Assembly: GCA_011634665.1 (NCBI GenBank)
Contig: WAEK01000010.1
Location: 1,480,001-1,544,000 of the forward strand
Length of the DNA stretch: 64,000 nucleotides
Reading direction: 5' to 3'
Source of the DNA: Mortierella sp. BCC40632
Lineage: Eukaryota > Mortierellomycota > Mortierellomycetes > Mortierellales > Mortierellaceae
Positions 21,785-33,385 of this stretch are shown here, piece by piece (position 1 is the first letter of the stretch; each line of letters begins with the position of its first letter). The notes under the pieces were generated by a model. That model ran no database searches. It worked only from the letters and a program-made list of their open reading frames with translations, and was not told the origin of the DNA. Position numbers and translations under genes: made by a program.

Positions 21785-24700
21785 TCACCAGAATCGCATT
21801 CGTCCAGGTCTCGAAGGTGGTCGTGGGGCGAGGAGCTTCTCGGGAAGTTGCCATACTTCATCATCCTCAGAAGAGTCGACATCCATCGACTGCCCTCGTG
21901 GGCTTCTCCAAGCATGATAATTCTCGCTCCTCAGACTCGGATTCGTCTGGTCATCTCGTTGCGCAGAAGGATCCGTACTACTTTGCTCCACCAAAGAGTT
22001 CATGCCTTGACTCGCCACAGGATTCATGCCCCCGTCTTCCAGAGGATTCATGCCTTGACTCGCCACAGGATTCATGCCTCGGTTGCCCAGAGGATTCATG
22101 CCCAGGTTCGCCACAGGATTCATGCCTCGGTTGCCCAGAGGATTCATGCCTTGGCTCGCCATAGGATTCATGCCTCGGTCATCCAGAGGATTCATGCCTT
22201 GGTTCGTCATAGGATTCATGCCTCGGTCGCCCGGAGGATTCATGCCTTGGTTCGTCAAAGGATTCGTGCCTTGGTGAGCCTCAGGATCCATGTCTTCGCC
22301 TTCCTCAGGATCCATGTCTTCGCCTTCCTCAGGATCCATGTCTTCGCCTTCCTCAGAATCCATGTCTTCGCCTTCCTCAGAATCCATGTCTTCGCTTTCC
22401 TCGAGATCCTGATCCTCCTCCTCCTCCCCCGGTGCGAAGTCGCTGTCGTTCTCATTATCATCCTCCTCAGGATTCAAGGCACCATCCTCTTCCGAATCCA
22501 TGCCATCACTCTCATCTGATTCCATGGCCTGGTTCTCCTCAGGATCCTTGCTTTCCTTCTTTTCTTCCATGACAACAGGTTCAGCTTGATCTTCTTCCTG
22601 TTGTGGAGGTAGTTCCTCCTCCTCGAGCTTTACAGGTGCTGAATACAAACCTTGGTCCCAGGCACTGACTCCTCGCTCGACTGCCTCAGACTCGATTGAA
22701 CGAAATCTGGAATACGAACCTGAACCCATGTTGGCTCTCAACACCTCTCGTTCATGATCCGAATCAAGTTCTTCCTTGATAAAAGGCTCTTCAGTCACAT
22801 CTGAAAAAAGACTTGTCTGCATATCAAAGCTGACAACAGTCTTGGCTCCAAAAGAAAATCTTCGATTCTTGTTCTCAGCAATGGCTTCTGACCAACGTCG
22901 CGTTCCACTGACTGGAGGCATTGTTACTGCTCTGGTCATTGCCGCCGCTGTTGTGGATGTAGCCATAGGAGAAGAAGGAATATCTTCATTTGTGTTGTCC
23001 TGGCTTTGGTTGTTGTCATCATCGACTCGCATCTCTTTGCTCGCAGTGTTGTCGTCATCTTTGGTATTGTCAAGGGATTCACTCGATGAGATGCCATTTC
23101 CTTGATCCATGTCAGGTTCATCTCCATCCGTCGCCACTGACTGGCTTCTGTCCGTGGATTCTTCAATGTCCACTTCACTATTGTTGCTAGAGAGATCCTT
23201 CATTTCCTCCGCTTCCTTCTCCTCTGCACTAGTGTCGTCATTGGTCTCAGAGGGATGGTAAGAGTCGGAGGCTTCGCCCTCAGTAGTCAACCTTGGCTTC
23301 TTTTTCATCCGTCCCGACTCGAGGGGGATAGCGACTGACTCAAGATATCGATGACCCTTCTTTCGCTTGAACTGTTGTCGCTCTTCATAGCTCTTCTCGG
23401 CTGGGGGTTGTGAGTCTTGTGGTGTTGGTAGTCCCACTGAAGAATCCATCTCTTCTTCCTTGATGGGGATCTGTGTGTCCTCTGAATCAAGCACATCATC
23501 TTCCGGCTCAGGAGCATCGCTGTTGATTTTGTTTGACTCTGAGGCGGGTTGCAGAAGATGTGGTGGAGTAGATGGTGGGGGAGTGGGCGAGGAGTGAGCA
23601 GGTGGTGGAAGACTAGGTGGTGATGGAGTGGGTGAAGGGGGAATAGCTGGAGAGACAAGTCGAGTCTCTGTGGTCTGCTCCACGTCCAAGTTCGAGTCTT
23701 GCTCTGGGACTGGAGAACCCGCCTTTAACGCCAAACCTTCATCCGATTGATTCGACTGAGAAGAGCTCTCTGATCCTTTCAATGTCACTCCAAGTCCAAC
23801 GCCTTCCTGTGAAATGATGGGCAGACTAGTCGTTGATCGAGCTCTTGTTTCGTCCGATCCAGCCTCTGATCCAGCCTCCGATTTGGCTGCGTTGATTTCA
23901 TCATGCTGCTGTAGCGTTTCGATTCTGCCATGGGCTCTCACACCAACTGTAACTCCTGGCTGCATTCCAATAGCCACTGTTGATCGCGCTGCAGATCCAA
24001 TCTCTACAGGCTTCAAGATCTTGGACAAGGGAGTATAAGGTGGGAACAGTCCAGAAGAGAAATGGCTAGCTCCCATCAATGTCTGCTGCTGTGCATTCTC
24101 GCCATGGTTGGTAGTTGCGACTGCAGTTGCTGCGGTAGCGGTCATGGCTTCGATTGTTGTAGTAGTATTGGTGGTGGTGGTGGTGGTGGTGGTGTCGGTG
24201 TTGGTCGCAGCGGTGGTCGAGGCCTTGGGAATGAACCAGTTCGATGGTCCAGCTTCAGCAGAGGTCTCTCTTTCCTGAACCGATTCCTGTGCCATCGTTC
24301 CCTGCCGAACACTCCACAACTGGTTGACTCGGTCTCGGATTCGATTCATCTGAGTGACAGAAATAGAGAGATTCATCAACAATGGTCTTCGAGCCTTTTC
24401 GATGCTCTCTCGAGACTGATTCTTATCATTCGCCAGGAGGCCGAGAATATTGAGTTCCTGATTAAGGCTCTTGACTCGAGCACTCACTTTCACCCATTGC
24501 TCCCGTAAAGTGATCTCCTCAAAGGACATGGGGATGGTCGAGAAAGACGCCGGGATGGGAGGTGAAGGAAGCTGACATAGGCCATTGCCAAGTGTCGTTT
24601 CCGGATCTTCAGATGTCAGGAACAGTGCCGGTGTCTGGATGTCGGAGCTTAACAAGGCTGCGTTAACTGTATTGGTGTTTGGCAATGAGGGGCTGACTGT

Positions 24701-26072
24701 GGGTGACACTGGGTTCGTACCGTTGCTAGCGCTTTGCAAGTTGCCAGGAGAAGAGATGTTGGCAGGTGTGACAGAGTCGATTTGGGTCACAGGGGCCAAA
24801 GAAGCTGAGCAAGTATCTGAGGTAGTAGTAGAAGCTGCAAGGGGGGTTGAAGAAACTGACGGGGTGCAAAGAGTATCGAGAAGAGATGAGGGATAAGCAA
24901 GGGTACCAGGCGTTGCCTGAATTGTGGATGATTCTAATGTGACAGGGATGGCAGAAGGTGCCATGGCCTCAGTCGACTCTGGCGTTGCGGAGGAGGCTGT
25001 GAGCACCGAGGCTGTACCATGTACGGGGCAAGGCGGGACTGGCGGAGGGGAGCTCGAGATCGCTGTCGAGGAGAAAAGGGAAAATGGAGTGGTAGCCCTT
25101 TCATATGGTTTCGGAAGGGACCAGGCATGTGAGCCAAGCGAGCTAGCGATTTGTGGAGTAGGAGCAGGGCTTGAAGTGGGTGTAGGCTGCCTTTGGACAT
25201 CAAGTGAATCTCCCAGGAGAGTAGATGATGGGGATACCTGTTGTGTTGAAGAGGCTGCTGCAGGCACTGGAGAGGTGTGGGCTGACATCTTGGAGGTAAT
25301 AGGATCGGAAAGGAATCGCTTTATTCTTTCCACCATATCTGGGCCTTGGTTATCAAAATAGGATTTCAGAAGAGTAATGGCCATGGCCAGCTTCGAAGTC
25401 ACTATCTTGAGGTTTGCCTCGAATACGGAGAACTTGGCAGACAGCGCATCGAAGTCGCGACACTTGTTTTCAAGCTGAGAGTTGAGTTGCTGGATGGTTT
25501 CATCCCTCTTTGCAAGCCTTCTCGAGACCTCAATATTCGACACTCTGAGAGCTGCTAGCTGGCCCTCTTTTTCAGCCACGATGGAGCGTAGTCTCTGAGA
25601 GTCCTCTCTGGATCGGAAGAGCTCCTGCAGGGCTGACTGAAGGTCTGCCTGCTGCATCATCGACTGTGCGCTTTGGCCGCTCCTCAACAGGAGAATCTCT
25701 TGACGAGAACGCTCGTATGCTGTCCTCGTTTGGTCAAGCTCTTGGACAAGCATCGCATAGTGAGCATTCCTGTCTTCGGAGTGTTCTAAGGAGGAGGAGA
25801 GGGAACAAAGACAATGAGTAAATGAAAACCACAAAAAAATTGTCTAGCATGAGAGAAAGAGGAAAGACCAGAGAGTTTTCTCGCTTACTCAGGAGTCTAG
25901 TCATCACATCGCCATGGCAGCTCATTTCGTGTGCTTTCCAAGCATCCAGCATATTCATAACGCGATTGGCGGACGAAGGATGGCTGGCGACGGGTGGAGG
26001 GACAATATTCGCCCCGGGGTGAACGGCAGGCGGGGGATTGTTTGGAAAATTGGAGCGATTTAGTTGACTCAT
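21785..26072 (-). CDS. Large coiled-coil protein with octapeptide repeats, function unknown
   Basis: Exon 1 (26072-25889) and exon 2 (25785-21785) join in phase 1 to give 1394 residues. I do not recognise the family. Residues 1-40 are Asn/Pro-rich (NRSNFPNNPPPAVHPGANIV). Residues 40-230 are helical, with heptad-like coiled coil (LVQELDQTRTAYERSRQEIL, then LRSIVAEKEGQLAALRVSN). Residues 230-480 are a Ser/Thr/Pro-rich linker. A second helical segment is near 490-560 (WVKVSARVKSLNQELNILG). The rest is acidic and disordered, with a possible basic nuclear signal (QFKRKKGHRYL). An octapeptide array fills about residues 1192-1327, before a 66-residue tail ending MRFW. The layout suggests a scaffold, perhaps nuclear, but that is inference. 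A longer frame from TTG at 25834 reads through the intron and is not the real start. Confidence 0.85.
21986..22393 (-). repeat. 24-bp minisatellite encoding 17 octapeptides
   Basis: Seventeen contiguous 24-base units lie in frame inside the coiled-coil gene. The first five encode the acidic form EDMD(S/P)EEG, the last of them ending EAH. The next twelve encode xG(M/T)NPxxx, such as QGMNPLDD and RGMNPVAS. Both forms share Met-(Asp/Asn)-Pro in register, so they look like one repeat that diverged into an acidic and a neutral block. Degenerate copies (DGMDSEED) occur just upstream. Confidence 0.88.
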
Positions 26073-26823
26073 TGCGTTTGATTTCTTTGCTGTGAAGCGC
26101 CAAGATGCAAAGGACGATACGAAAAAGAAATGAAATAGAGTAGGCCAAACAAAAGACGCGAAGAAATAAAAGGGGAGAGAGAAGGAGAGGACATGGCGAT
26201 GCAGAGAAAGGGTTGTGGTGATGCAAAGAGAGTTAGGGAGAAAATAGTAGAGAGAGAGAGAGAATGAAAAAGAATTAGTATAGGTCAAGTAGTGAACAAT
26301 CACAAGAACAAAGGTTTCCAGAACTGATAGAGGCCCCCACTCCTTGACTTACTGTCTTCAAGTAAGCAAACTGCTGTCGCTTTGAACTCTGTCCAATGGA
26401 GGTAGTCGAGCCGTCCAGACAAATGGAGCAAAGAGAGAAGAGAAGACGCGGAATTGAATGGAGCTGTTCGGGCACAGTACTTAAAGCACGTGGTGTGGCT
26501 GATACAACAAAGTGGTGGCAACCTGTAAAAAATTTGTCTAAGGATTGTGCGCATTCAGCCTTTCATACAAAAAAAAAAAAAATTGCTGTGGCCACAACCA
26601 CAGTTGCCGCTCTTTTAGTTTCGTCCGTGCACCGCATTCAAACAAAGAGGCTATCGATCCAAGTGTACTGTCCCTTGCACAACATTTCACTTTTTTTTTT
26701 TTCTTTCTGTGGGGGTATACAGGTTATTTTCAGAGGGCGGCTATATTCTGCTTAGAACGAGATCCATTAAGTAACGGAAAGCAGACGGTATTGTACCCAA
26801 CGCTATGCAGAAAACAAAAGAAA

Positions 26824-26855
<32 letters not shown>

Positions 26856-27211
26856 AAAAAAAAAGAAAGAAAAAAAAAAAAGAAAGAAAGAAAGAAAAAA
26901 AAGTAAAAGGGTGTGCTAAGACCCATCTAACTAACTATGACACATTCTAGAACTACAGTGATGGGGATAGCGATAAATGTAAGAAGGGTAAAGAAGAAGG
27001 AAAGACATGCAATAGTAAAACATGTAGATGGTGTATCTTGCAAATTGGTAAAGGAGAAAAAGAGAAGAAAAAAACGGCTTGCGACTAATGAGGAACGCAA
27101 TAGTAAAGAAAAGAAAAGAAAAGAAAAGAAAAGAAAAGATAAAGAAAAAAAAAGAAAAATAGAAAAAAAGCAAGAATTGCAAAGACAAAAAAAGGTCGGT
27201 CTTTTTCTGAA
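26073..27211. other. Promoter side of the coiled-coil gene and 3' side of Dot1
   Basis: Both flanking genes are on the minus strand, so this holds the Dot1 terminator region (near 27211) and the coiled-coil promoter (near 26073). It includes an A-rich block with G interruptions (about 26817-26902), an AAAAG array (27110-27140) and ordinary DNA between 26280 and 26800. No credible ORF or RNA gene seen. Confidence 0.6.
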
Positions 27212-27628
27212 TTACATTCGACTCTCCCAGAATGCTTGAACGGCAGACCGATCCACTGTAGCAATAAAGTACTCTCCGCCGTTATGCGTCCACGAGACAG
27301 CATTCGTATAGTATGGGTATTTCCTTACTCTTAGGATCGATTCAACGCTTCCTGCATTGCGGACATTGATCTTGTGGTCAAGTGAGACAAAAGTCTTGAG
27401 CGAAATGACCTTAGCGCCCTCCTTCAAGTCCAGAAAGAGTTGGAGGAGCGATTGATTCAAGGCAGAGTCAAAGGCATAGTTGTTGACCAGAACAACATCC
27501 GCCCGCGCCAAGATTGCCGCCAGCCCTGGTGTTTCCAAAAAGTCGCCATGAATCATATTCACTGAGCCATGCGTCAATCCATATGCCCTGTGTAGATGAA
27601 GGAGGGGAAGTGTTGTCAGTTATGTGGC

Positions 27629-27675
<47 letters not shown>

Positions 27676-30600
27676 TTTTTGCGCATTAAAACCATGTCAT
27701 AAAGTGATTGTGCTTACTGTGTACGAGCTTCAAACTCTCTGGCCTGCTTTTTGGCAAACTTGGCCGGTGTATCCATGATCTCTACTCCATGAGACTCTGC
27801 TCCTGTCTGAAGTGCCACTTGAAGGACCACATTCCCAATACCACAACCAAGATCCACAAACACTTTTTTATGATCCAACTTGGTTCGTTGAATAAACTCC
27901 CTTGTCAGAATGGGTAAGATCTCACCATAGACATTGTTTGAAAAGGCCTCATACTGGTTCAGTCTCGAGGCTCTCGAGGCCACGGTTCGGGAATACACCT
28001 GTTGAAGGATATGAACTACCAGATCATATGGAAGTTTACGTCCATAGGCTTTCACAAACTGATCGATATTGCCAGAAGCCTTTTCCTGTTTCATGATCTT
28101 GTTGTATTCCTCCACTGCCTTCATAAATTGGATACCATCTCTTCGGACCTTGTATTTGGTCAGGTTGCGATAGAGTCCTTCGTCTGCCGTTCCAAATAGC
28201 TTTTCTCGTTGTTCCAGAGAAAAGTAGTGCTCCATAATAACCCGCACTGTCAATACAAGATCTTCAATAGGATTATACTCGTCCTTGTCATCCGATTCCA
28301 GCTTTGACCGACTCAAGAATGGCTTCATTAATGTAAACCTGTCAATATAGAAAGAAATAAGGAAAGAGAGTTAACATCAAAACGACATGATCGACACCTA
28401 TCAGAGGGAGGATCGTAGAAGAGGTATCTTACTTTTCACGGGCATCTTTACCCGGGTACTCAAGGGACGTATGCATAGTATCTCCGCTGGTTGATGAGGG
28501 GTTCGAAGCTACCGTCGAGTCTGAGTCTTCAACAAGCATATGAAAATCTGCAAACCGATATAAAAAAAAAAAAAAAAAAAAGGAGGAAGGAGGGAAGGGG
28601 ATGAGTACTACATACTACACCCTATCATTTAACACCTTCCATAATGCAAAGATATAAATATTTCAAGGAGTTGCTTACGGTTCTTGTATCGGCCATGAGC
28701 GGACGCTACAATTTGCTCCGAGTGAAGAATCGACATTCTCCTAGATCCTGCTCCATTCGTCGAACCATGTGCCGGTGCAGTCGACCGCTTCGGTACTCCA
28801 TTGCTGTGACCCGAATGTGTAGTGCGTGGTTTTGACCCATCAGTGGAAGTTGAAGGACTTGCTCCGAAATGACTGGTGACTACTCCTGTCTTTGTGTTGA
28901 TCACAACAAGACGACGTTTCACTGGAGTGGTCTTTTGTCCCAACTTTTTCTGTTCACGAGGAGCACTATGGCCGTTCGCTTTTTTGGGATGAGCTTCTGG
29001 TTTTTTGGATGACTTGCGCAAAGAACCCAACGCAGCGTGGAAAGAGTCATCACTATCACTGTCGTTCAGATGTTGGCTGGCTGTCTTTGCTATCTTTGAT
29101 TTCAAGTCTGATTTGGTGCCTCGATCCCTAACATGACTTGCTTTGGGTTTCCCCTGATCGACTGCCGATGAACCAAAGAGCTCCATTTCAAGCGAAAATG
29201 GGGTGCTTGTGTCCTTGTGTAACTCTTTGTGATCATCGCTTTGGTGCCCCTGAGTCTGCTCACTGTCTGCCGAGGCTGTCGATCTCATTAAGGATGGTGG
29301 GACAATGGGAACGACAGAGTTGGGTTCGTGATCCGATAAATGGCTCTGATCTGGGGACAGACTAGAAAGCGAAGAGGGAGTTGAGCTCAAGTCGTCCGCG
29401 TAAAAGGTTGATTCCATGCGCCGCTTCTTGATGGGGGTTAGCTCTCTCGTTGGTGACATTGGCCGAGAGGCAGACTGTGGAGGTGGGGACATTGAGTACG
29501 ATGAAGGTGAAGACAAGGTCGAGAAGGGCGATGACCCATCGATCTCTGAAAAGTATAGTTGGTCCGTAGGTATCTTTGTGGGCAACTCTTCGATGACTGG
29601 CATCGGGGGAGGACAGGTTGGGAGTTGAGAGGGAACTGGAAGTTTGACAGGGCTGGAGCTTCTGCTGTCACTGTCGCTGCTACTACTATCACTGTCGCTG
29701 CTGCTTCTACCCCTGCTGCTGTTGCGGCTGCTATTGTGGCTGTTGATACGATTATTGGTACGATTGTGACCATGACCACGACTGCGACTGCGACTGCGAC
29801 TGCTGCTGCTGGTACTAACATCTCGACCAGTAGTCTTGGTTGCGATTGTCTTTCGTCCTCTTGCCCAGTCTCTGCTTGCACCTCGGCTTCTGCTTCTGCT
29901 TCTGCTCCTGCTTCTGCTTCTGCTTCTGCTTCTGCTTCTTCTCCTCCTGCCGTTGATACTCTGACTTCTGCTCCTACTTCTTCTCCTGTCCCTGTTCCTG
30001 TTGTCCCTGTCCTTGTCCCTACTTCTGCTCCTGCTGCGGAGCCTGTCTCCAGCCCTGCGACTGCTCCAGTCAGGTTCTCTATCCCTTGGCTTGGCACGGC
30101 CCTTGTCCCTGGACTGGCCATCGCCCCGATTGGGACTACTCCTGCTACGGCTTCTGTTTCTGCTGCGACTTGGACTGCGACTGTGGCTTCGGTATCGGCT
30201 GCTGTCTCGACGCCGAGAAGGGCTCTTACCCCTTCCTCTGGGTGCTGACTGCGCGGCGGTGACATGTCTTGGGGTGCTACTGCTTTCAATCACTGGACGA
30301 TGGGGAGGACGGTGGCGCTCGAGACTATGACTTTGACTCCTGCTCCGACTCTTGCTCGGGCTTCGACTCCAACTGCGACTCCTGGCGACTCGCTTCCTTG
30401 CTCTCGAGTCTGTTGCATCTGAGGTTGCGTGCCTAGTGGCGGTGGCGGTGCTGCTTGAGCCATTGGTCCGTGGCTGGTCCTTTGAGTATTCGTCTATATT
30501 CCTCTCACGCTTTCGCTCATTCTTGTCGGGACGGCTGTCCCTGGAGCCGTTGAGACTGGAATGTGGACGGCCATGACCATTGGCAATGGATTTGGAACTG

Positions 30601-30995
30601 AGACGATCATTATTTCGGCCAGCATAGGGATCACCGCCATGTCGACTCCGATGACTATTGCTGTCGTGGGCGCTGGAAGGACGGCTGTGATGCGAGATGC
30701 CGGTGCTGGGGTTGGAGTGTTGGCGGGATGGGGACCGAGGTCTTGAATGGCCCGAGTCAGCAGAACGCACAGCAGATGACTGGCGCTGGTCCTTTGGTTT
30801 GGATGATGGAAGAACAGAGGTGGATGAAGTAGAATGCGTATGGGTTCTTGGAGTAGAGGAAGAGGAAGAGGATGCGGATGAAGCTGCGGGAGAAGGAGCA
30901 GTGGAGGTGGAGGTGGAGGCAAGTTTTTTGAGAGTCGAATGGCTCCCGGAAGGCCCTCCAAGAGATGCAAGAAAGTTCAGATAGGGATTGGACAT
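27212..30995 (-). CDS. DOT1: Dot1 histone H3-K79 methyltransferase with SR-rich N-terminal region
   Basis: Four exons (30995-28679, 28547-28433, 28338-27718, 27587-27212) join in phases 1, 2 and 2 to give 1142 residues. The last 330 residues are the SAM-dependent DOT1 fold that methylates Lys79 of nucleosomal histone H3: NNVYGEILP (D1 loop), VFVDLGCGIGNVVLQVA (motif I), GVEIMD, then HGDFL and VVLVNNYAFD (the NNF-type acceptor loop), and GAKVISLKTF. Residues 200-440 are an SR/RS-rich region with long alternating Arg-Ser runs. Residues 1-200 and 440-770 are Ser-rich and disordered, with an acidic Ser patch near 430-450. Yeast and human Dot1 use basic stretches to hold nucleosomes; the RS array may do that or bind splicing factors. 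A TAA lies in frame directly before the ATG. Two separate genes are possible but less likely given three consistent junctions. Confidence 0.9.
29676..30398 (-). other. SR/RS-rich domain within Dot1 exon 1
   Basis: About 240 codons dense in Arg-Ser dipeptides, including one run of roughly ten RS pairs (around residues 353-371). It is followed by a Ser/Asp patch typical of CK2 targets. SR-protein kinases phosphorylate such arrays in splicing factors. No RNA-recognition motif is visible next to it. Unrelated frames on either strand read as Ala/Glu/Thr repeats, which are codon-shift shadows. Confidence 0.85.
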
Positions 30996-31698
30996 TTAAC
31001 AGAGAAAGAGGAGCAGAGTCAGACGGGGACAAACCCACGCAAACAGCAGAGAAGGGAAGGAAGGCGCTGTTGGCAGAGATATCGGTGGGAAATGGTGCGG
31101 CGGATGTGTGTGTGTGTGTGGGTGTGTGTGGAGGGTGAAAAGGCGTGGAGGGTGAGGGGTGAGGGTGATGTGGATGCTCAGATGTCAACAGGTCAACCAG
31201 TCAATCAAATCAACAGTCAATCAAAATGGGGAAAAGAGAGAGAGGTTTCAATCAATGCGTGGGTTGAAAAAGAACTGGACAGAAACAGAGAGGCTCGTGG
31301 GTTGGGGGGGGGGAGAAGGGGAAGGGAGACAACGAGGAACTGGAGAGAAGAAAAAATAAAAATAATAAAAATAAAAAAAATAATAATAAAAAGCGCGGGA
31401 AACAAGAAGCACGATGGGGATGGGGATAAGATTCAATCAAGATCCAGCTAGGATCGTCCAGACAGGATGGATCTGGGAAGTGAAGAGAAAGAGGGAATAG
31501 AGCCGGGGCGGCTGGAAGCGAAGAAAAATAAAAGGTGGGGAGGGAAGGAACGAAAGAAACACTGTGATGAATCGGATGAGGAGGATGGGTGACGATGTGA
31601 TGCGATCGATCAAAAAAAAAAAAAAAAAAAGACAGATCGATCCAAATTGGAAAGACTGACAGAAAGACTAACAGGGTGTGTGTGTGTAAGAGAGAAAG

Positions 31699-31730
<32 letters not shown>

Positions 31731-32120
31731 AGAGGCAGAAGGAAAGACAGGGGACCGGGCGGACTTTTCCTCTGTGTGTGAGAGAGAGAGAGAGAGAAGA
31801 GGCCAGGCGACCTAAACGGAGAAAAAGACGTTGTGTTTACATGCGGGCCGTAGACGTAGACGCCCTTTTGGCTCTCTCTCTCTCTCTCTCTCTCAATCTA
31901 TCTCCTCACAATCTATCTCTCTTTGTTCTTTTCTCGCTCGCAATTGCCGCATGCGTGCAAATAAAAGTGTGCGTGTGTCTGTTCGTGTGTGTGCACATGA
32001 TCGCCTGTTCTCTGTTCTCTCTACTGCCTCACTGGACCACTCACAGATGACAAGAAAAATGTATTACTGGAAACAGTGCAATGCTCGGTTGTATCTCTCT
32101 CCCTCTCACTCTCACTCTCT
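30996..32120. other. Dot1 promoter region and mS26 3' side
   Basis: Both neighbours are on the minus strand. The interval contains GT-rich DNA (31106-31132), an AAT-rich stretch (31357-31393), a 20-base A run (31612-31630), GA microsatellites (31698-31725, 31780-31797) and a CT repeat (31872-31893). No ORF has family support. Confidence 0.6.
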
Positions 32121-32996
32121 TCATGCCGATGGTGCCTTCGATCCAGCCTCAACGCTGATCTTGGCCGTCTCTGCTCCAACCTTGCCTCCAGAGACCGTAC
32201 CCTCCAAGGCATCCTTCAACTCCTGCTCGCGCTTCAATAACTCCGAGTACGAAACTTGTCCGCCATTCTCCATCACATCTGCAACAAGGTCGGACACGCC
32301 GGGAGTATAAACGCGGTTCTGGAGAGTCAATCCCGTCTCATAGAATTCTTGAATCTTGGTATCCAAGTTGTCCATTGTCACAAAGTTCTCTGCCTCGTGG
32401 TATAACCGAACCATGGCATCCAATCGCTCCTGAGACTTGGCTTCTTCGACCAAGCGATAGTTCTCCTCCCGATGGACCTTTCGCGCCTTTACAAATTCTT
32501 GAATCTGGGCCTGACGTTCTGGTCCTGTGAGAGCCGCCATGTTGTCATTGGGCGACATCAGCCTTTCAAAGGACAAGCGACGCTCGTTCTCCTCCCGATC
32601 TGATGCTTGGCGTTTCTGTAGACGTCTGAGTGCTCCCTGGCGCTGTGTCTGCTTCTCGGTTCGCTCCGCGTCCTGGAGCTCCAAGTGCTCCTTCTGGTAT
32701 TGATGACGAAGCTGAGTCATCTTGTACTCAAACTTTTGAGTGGGACTTCCCGTGGCCTTGTGCTCGTGCTTCTTTGACATCTCTGGGAGAGAGGCGGCAG
32801 AGCGTGGAGCGGGTGGTGGCATGGGCGAGGCTGAGCTACCGGGAGGATGGGGCATGCCAGGGGCATAACCCTCCTTTCCTGGGCGGTAATTCGACGAAGG
32901 CTCATCAACCTTACGGGTCACTGATGGGTTTGTGGCGGTGGAGAGGCATCGAAGCTGAGCACGCGGCAGGCGTGTGCGAGTGATCTGACGGAGCAT
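32121..32996 (-). CDS. Mitochondrial small-ribosomal-subunit protein mS26 (Pet123 family)
   Basis: Single exon of 291 residues. The first ATG is at 32996; the frame can be extended upstream only to non-ATG codons. MLRQITRTRLPRAQLRCLST is an Arg-rich, acid-free leader typical of mitochondrial import. The centre is a long charged helix (residues about 95-240). RLMSPNDNMAALTGPERQAQ and LYHEAENFVTMDNLDTKIQE match the Pet123 pattern of a short LMS motif followed, about 50 residues on, by LYHxAxxFxxT. Pet123 is a peripheral component of the mitoribosomal small subunit and in yeast is tied to mRNA-specific translational activation. The gene is divergent from the Srp40-like gene, with 389 bases between start codons. 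The assignment rests on motif layout, not on a search. Confidence 0.8.
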   Translation of the reverse strand: MLRQITRTRLPRAQLRCLSTATNPSVTRKVDEPSSNYRPGKEGYAPGMPHPPGSSASPMPPPAPRSAASLPEMSKKHEHKATGSPTQKFEYKMTQLRHQYQKEHLELQDAERTEKQTQRQGALRRLQKRQASDREENERRLSFERLMSPNDNMAALTGPERQAQIQEFVKARKVHREENYRLVEEAKSQERLDAMVRLYHEAENFVTMDNLDTKIQEFYETGLTLQNRVYTPGVSDLVADVMENGGQVSYSELLKREQELKDALEGTVSGGKVGAETAKISVEAGSKAPSA

Positions 32997-33385
32997 GGCG
33001 ATTGATGGTGAAGCTGGCAAGGTCCGAGAGAGTCGGGGAGGAGGGGGCAAGGGGACAATTTGTTGCTGCTAACAATGGTGAAGATCTGTCGGACCCTCAC
33101 GTGCTGAATCCAATCGTCTAAGCCATTTTTCAAAATACGAGCTTTGCCACCTCTCTCTCTCTCCCTCTCTCAAGCTCTCGCTCTCTTCCACACACAAAGA
33201 CCAAAAAAAAAAAAGGTCCAACAGCCAACCTCTTCTCTTTACTCTCGTCTCTCCTTATAAAAAAAAGCAGTGTCTTAGCATTTGGTCTGCTTTGTTCTCT
33301 CGCTCTCTCTCGCTCTTGTTCCCTTTCCGTTTGCCACACTCCTCCTTGACCACTTCAGAACACCCATCCCAAGCAACATCACATC
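32997..33385. promoter_or_regulatory. Bidirectional promoter between mS26 and Srp40-like gene
   Basis: 389 bases separate the two divergent ATGs. TATAAA at 33256-33261 lies about 125 bases before the Srp40 start and is the best TATA candidate. CT-rich tracts at 33151-33184 and 33296-33318 probably belong to leaders. Transcription start sites cannot be placed from sequence alone. Confidence 0.45.

Noticed and set aside
21848..22519. Plus-strand frames of His-Ala-Arg repeats (223 codons)
   Set aside because: Antisense to the octapeptide minisatellite; open only because the 24-base unit has no stop in that frame.
29559..30248. 229-codon plus-strand Ala/Thr/Ser frame, plus a 283-codon Ala/Glu frame on the minus strand
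   Set aside because: Both are shadows of the Dot1 RS-encoding repeats in other frames and have no family features.
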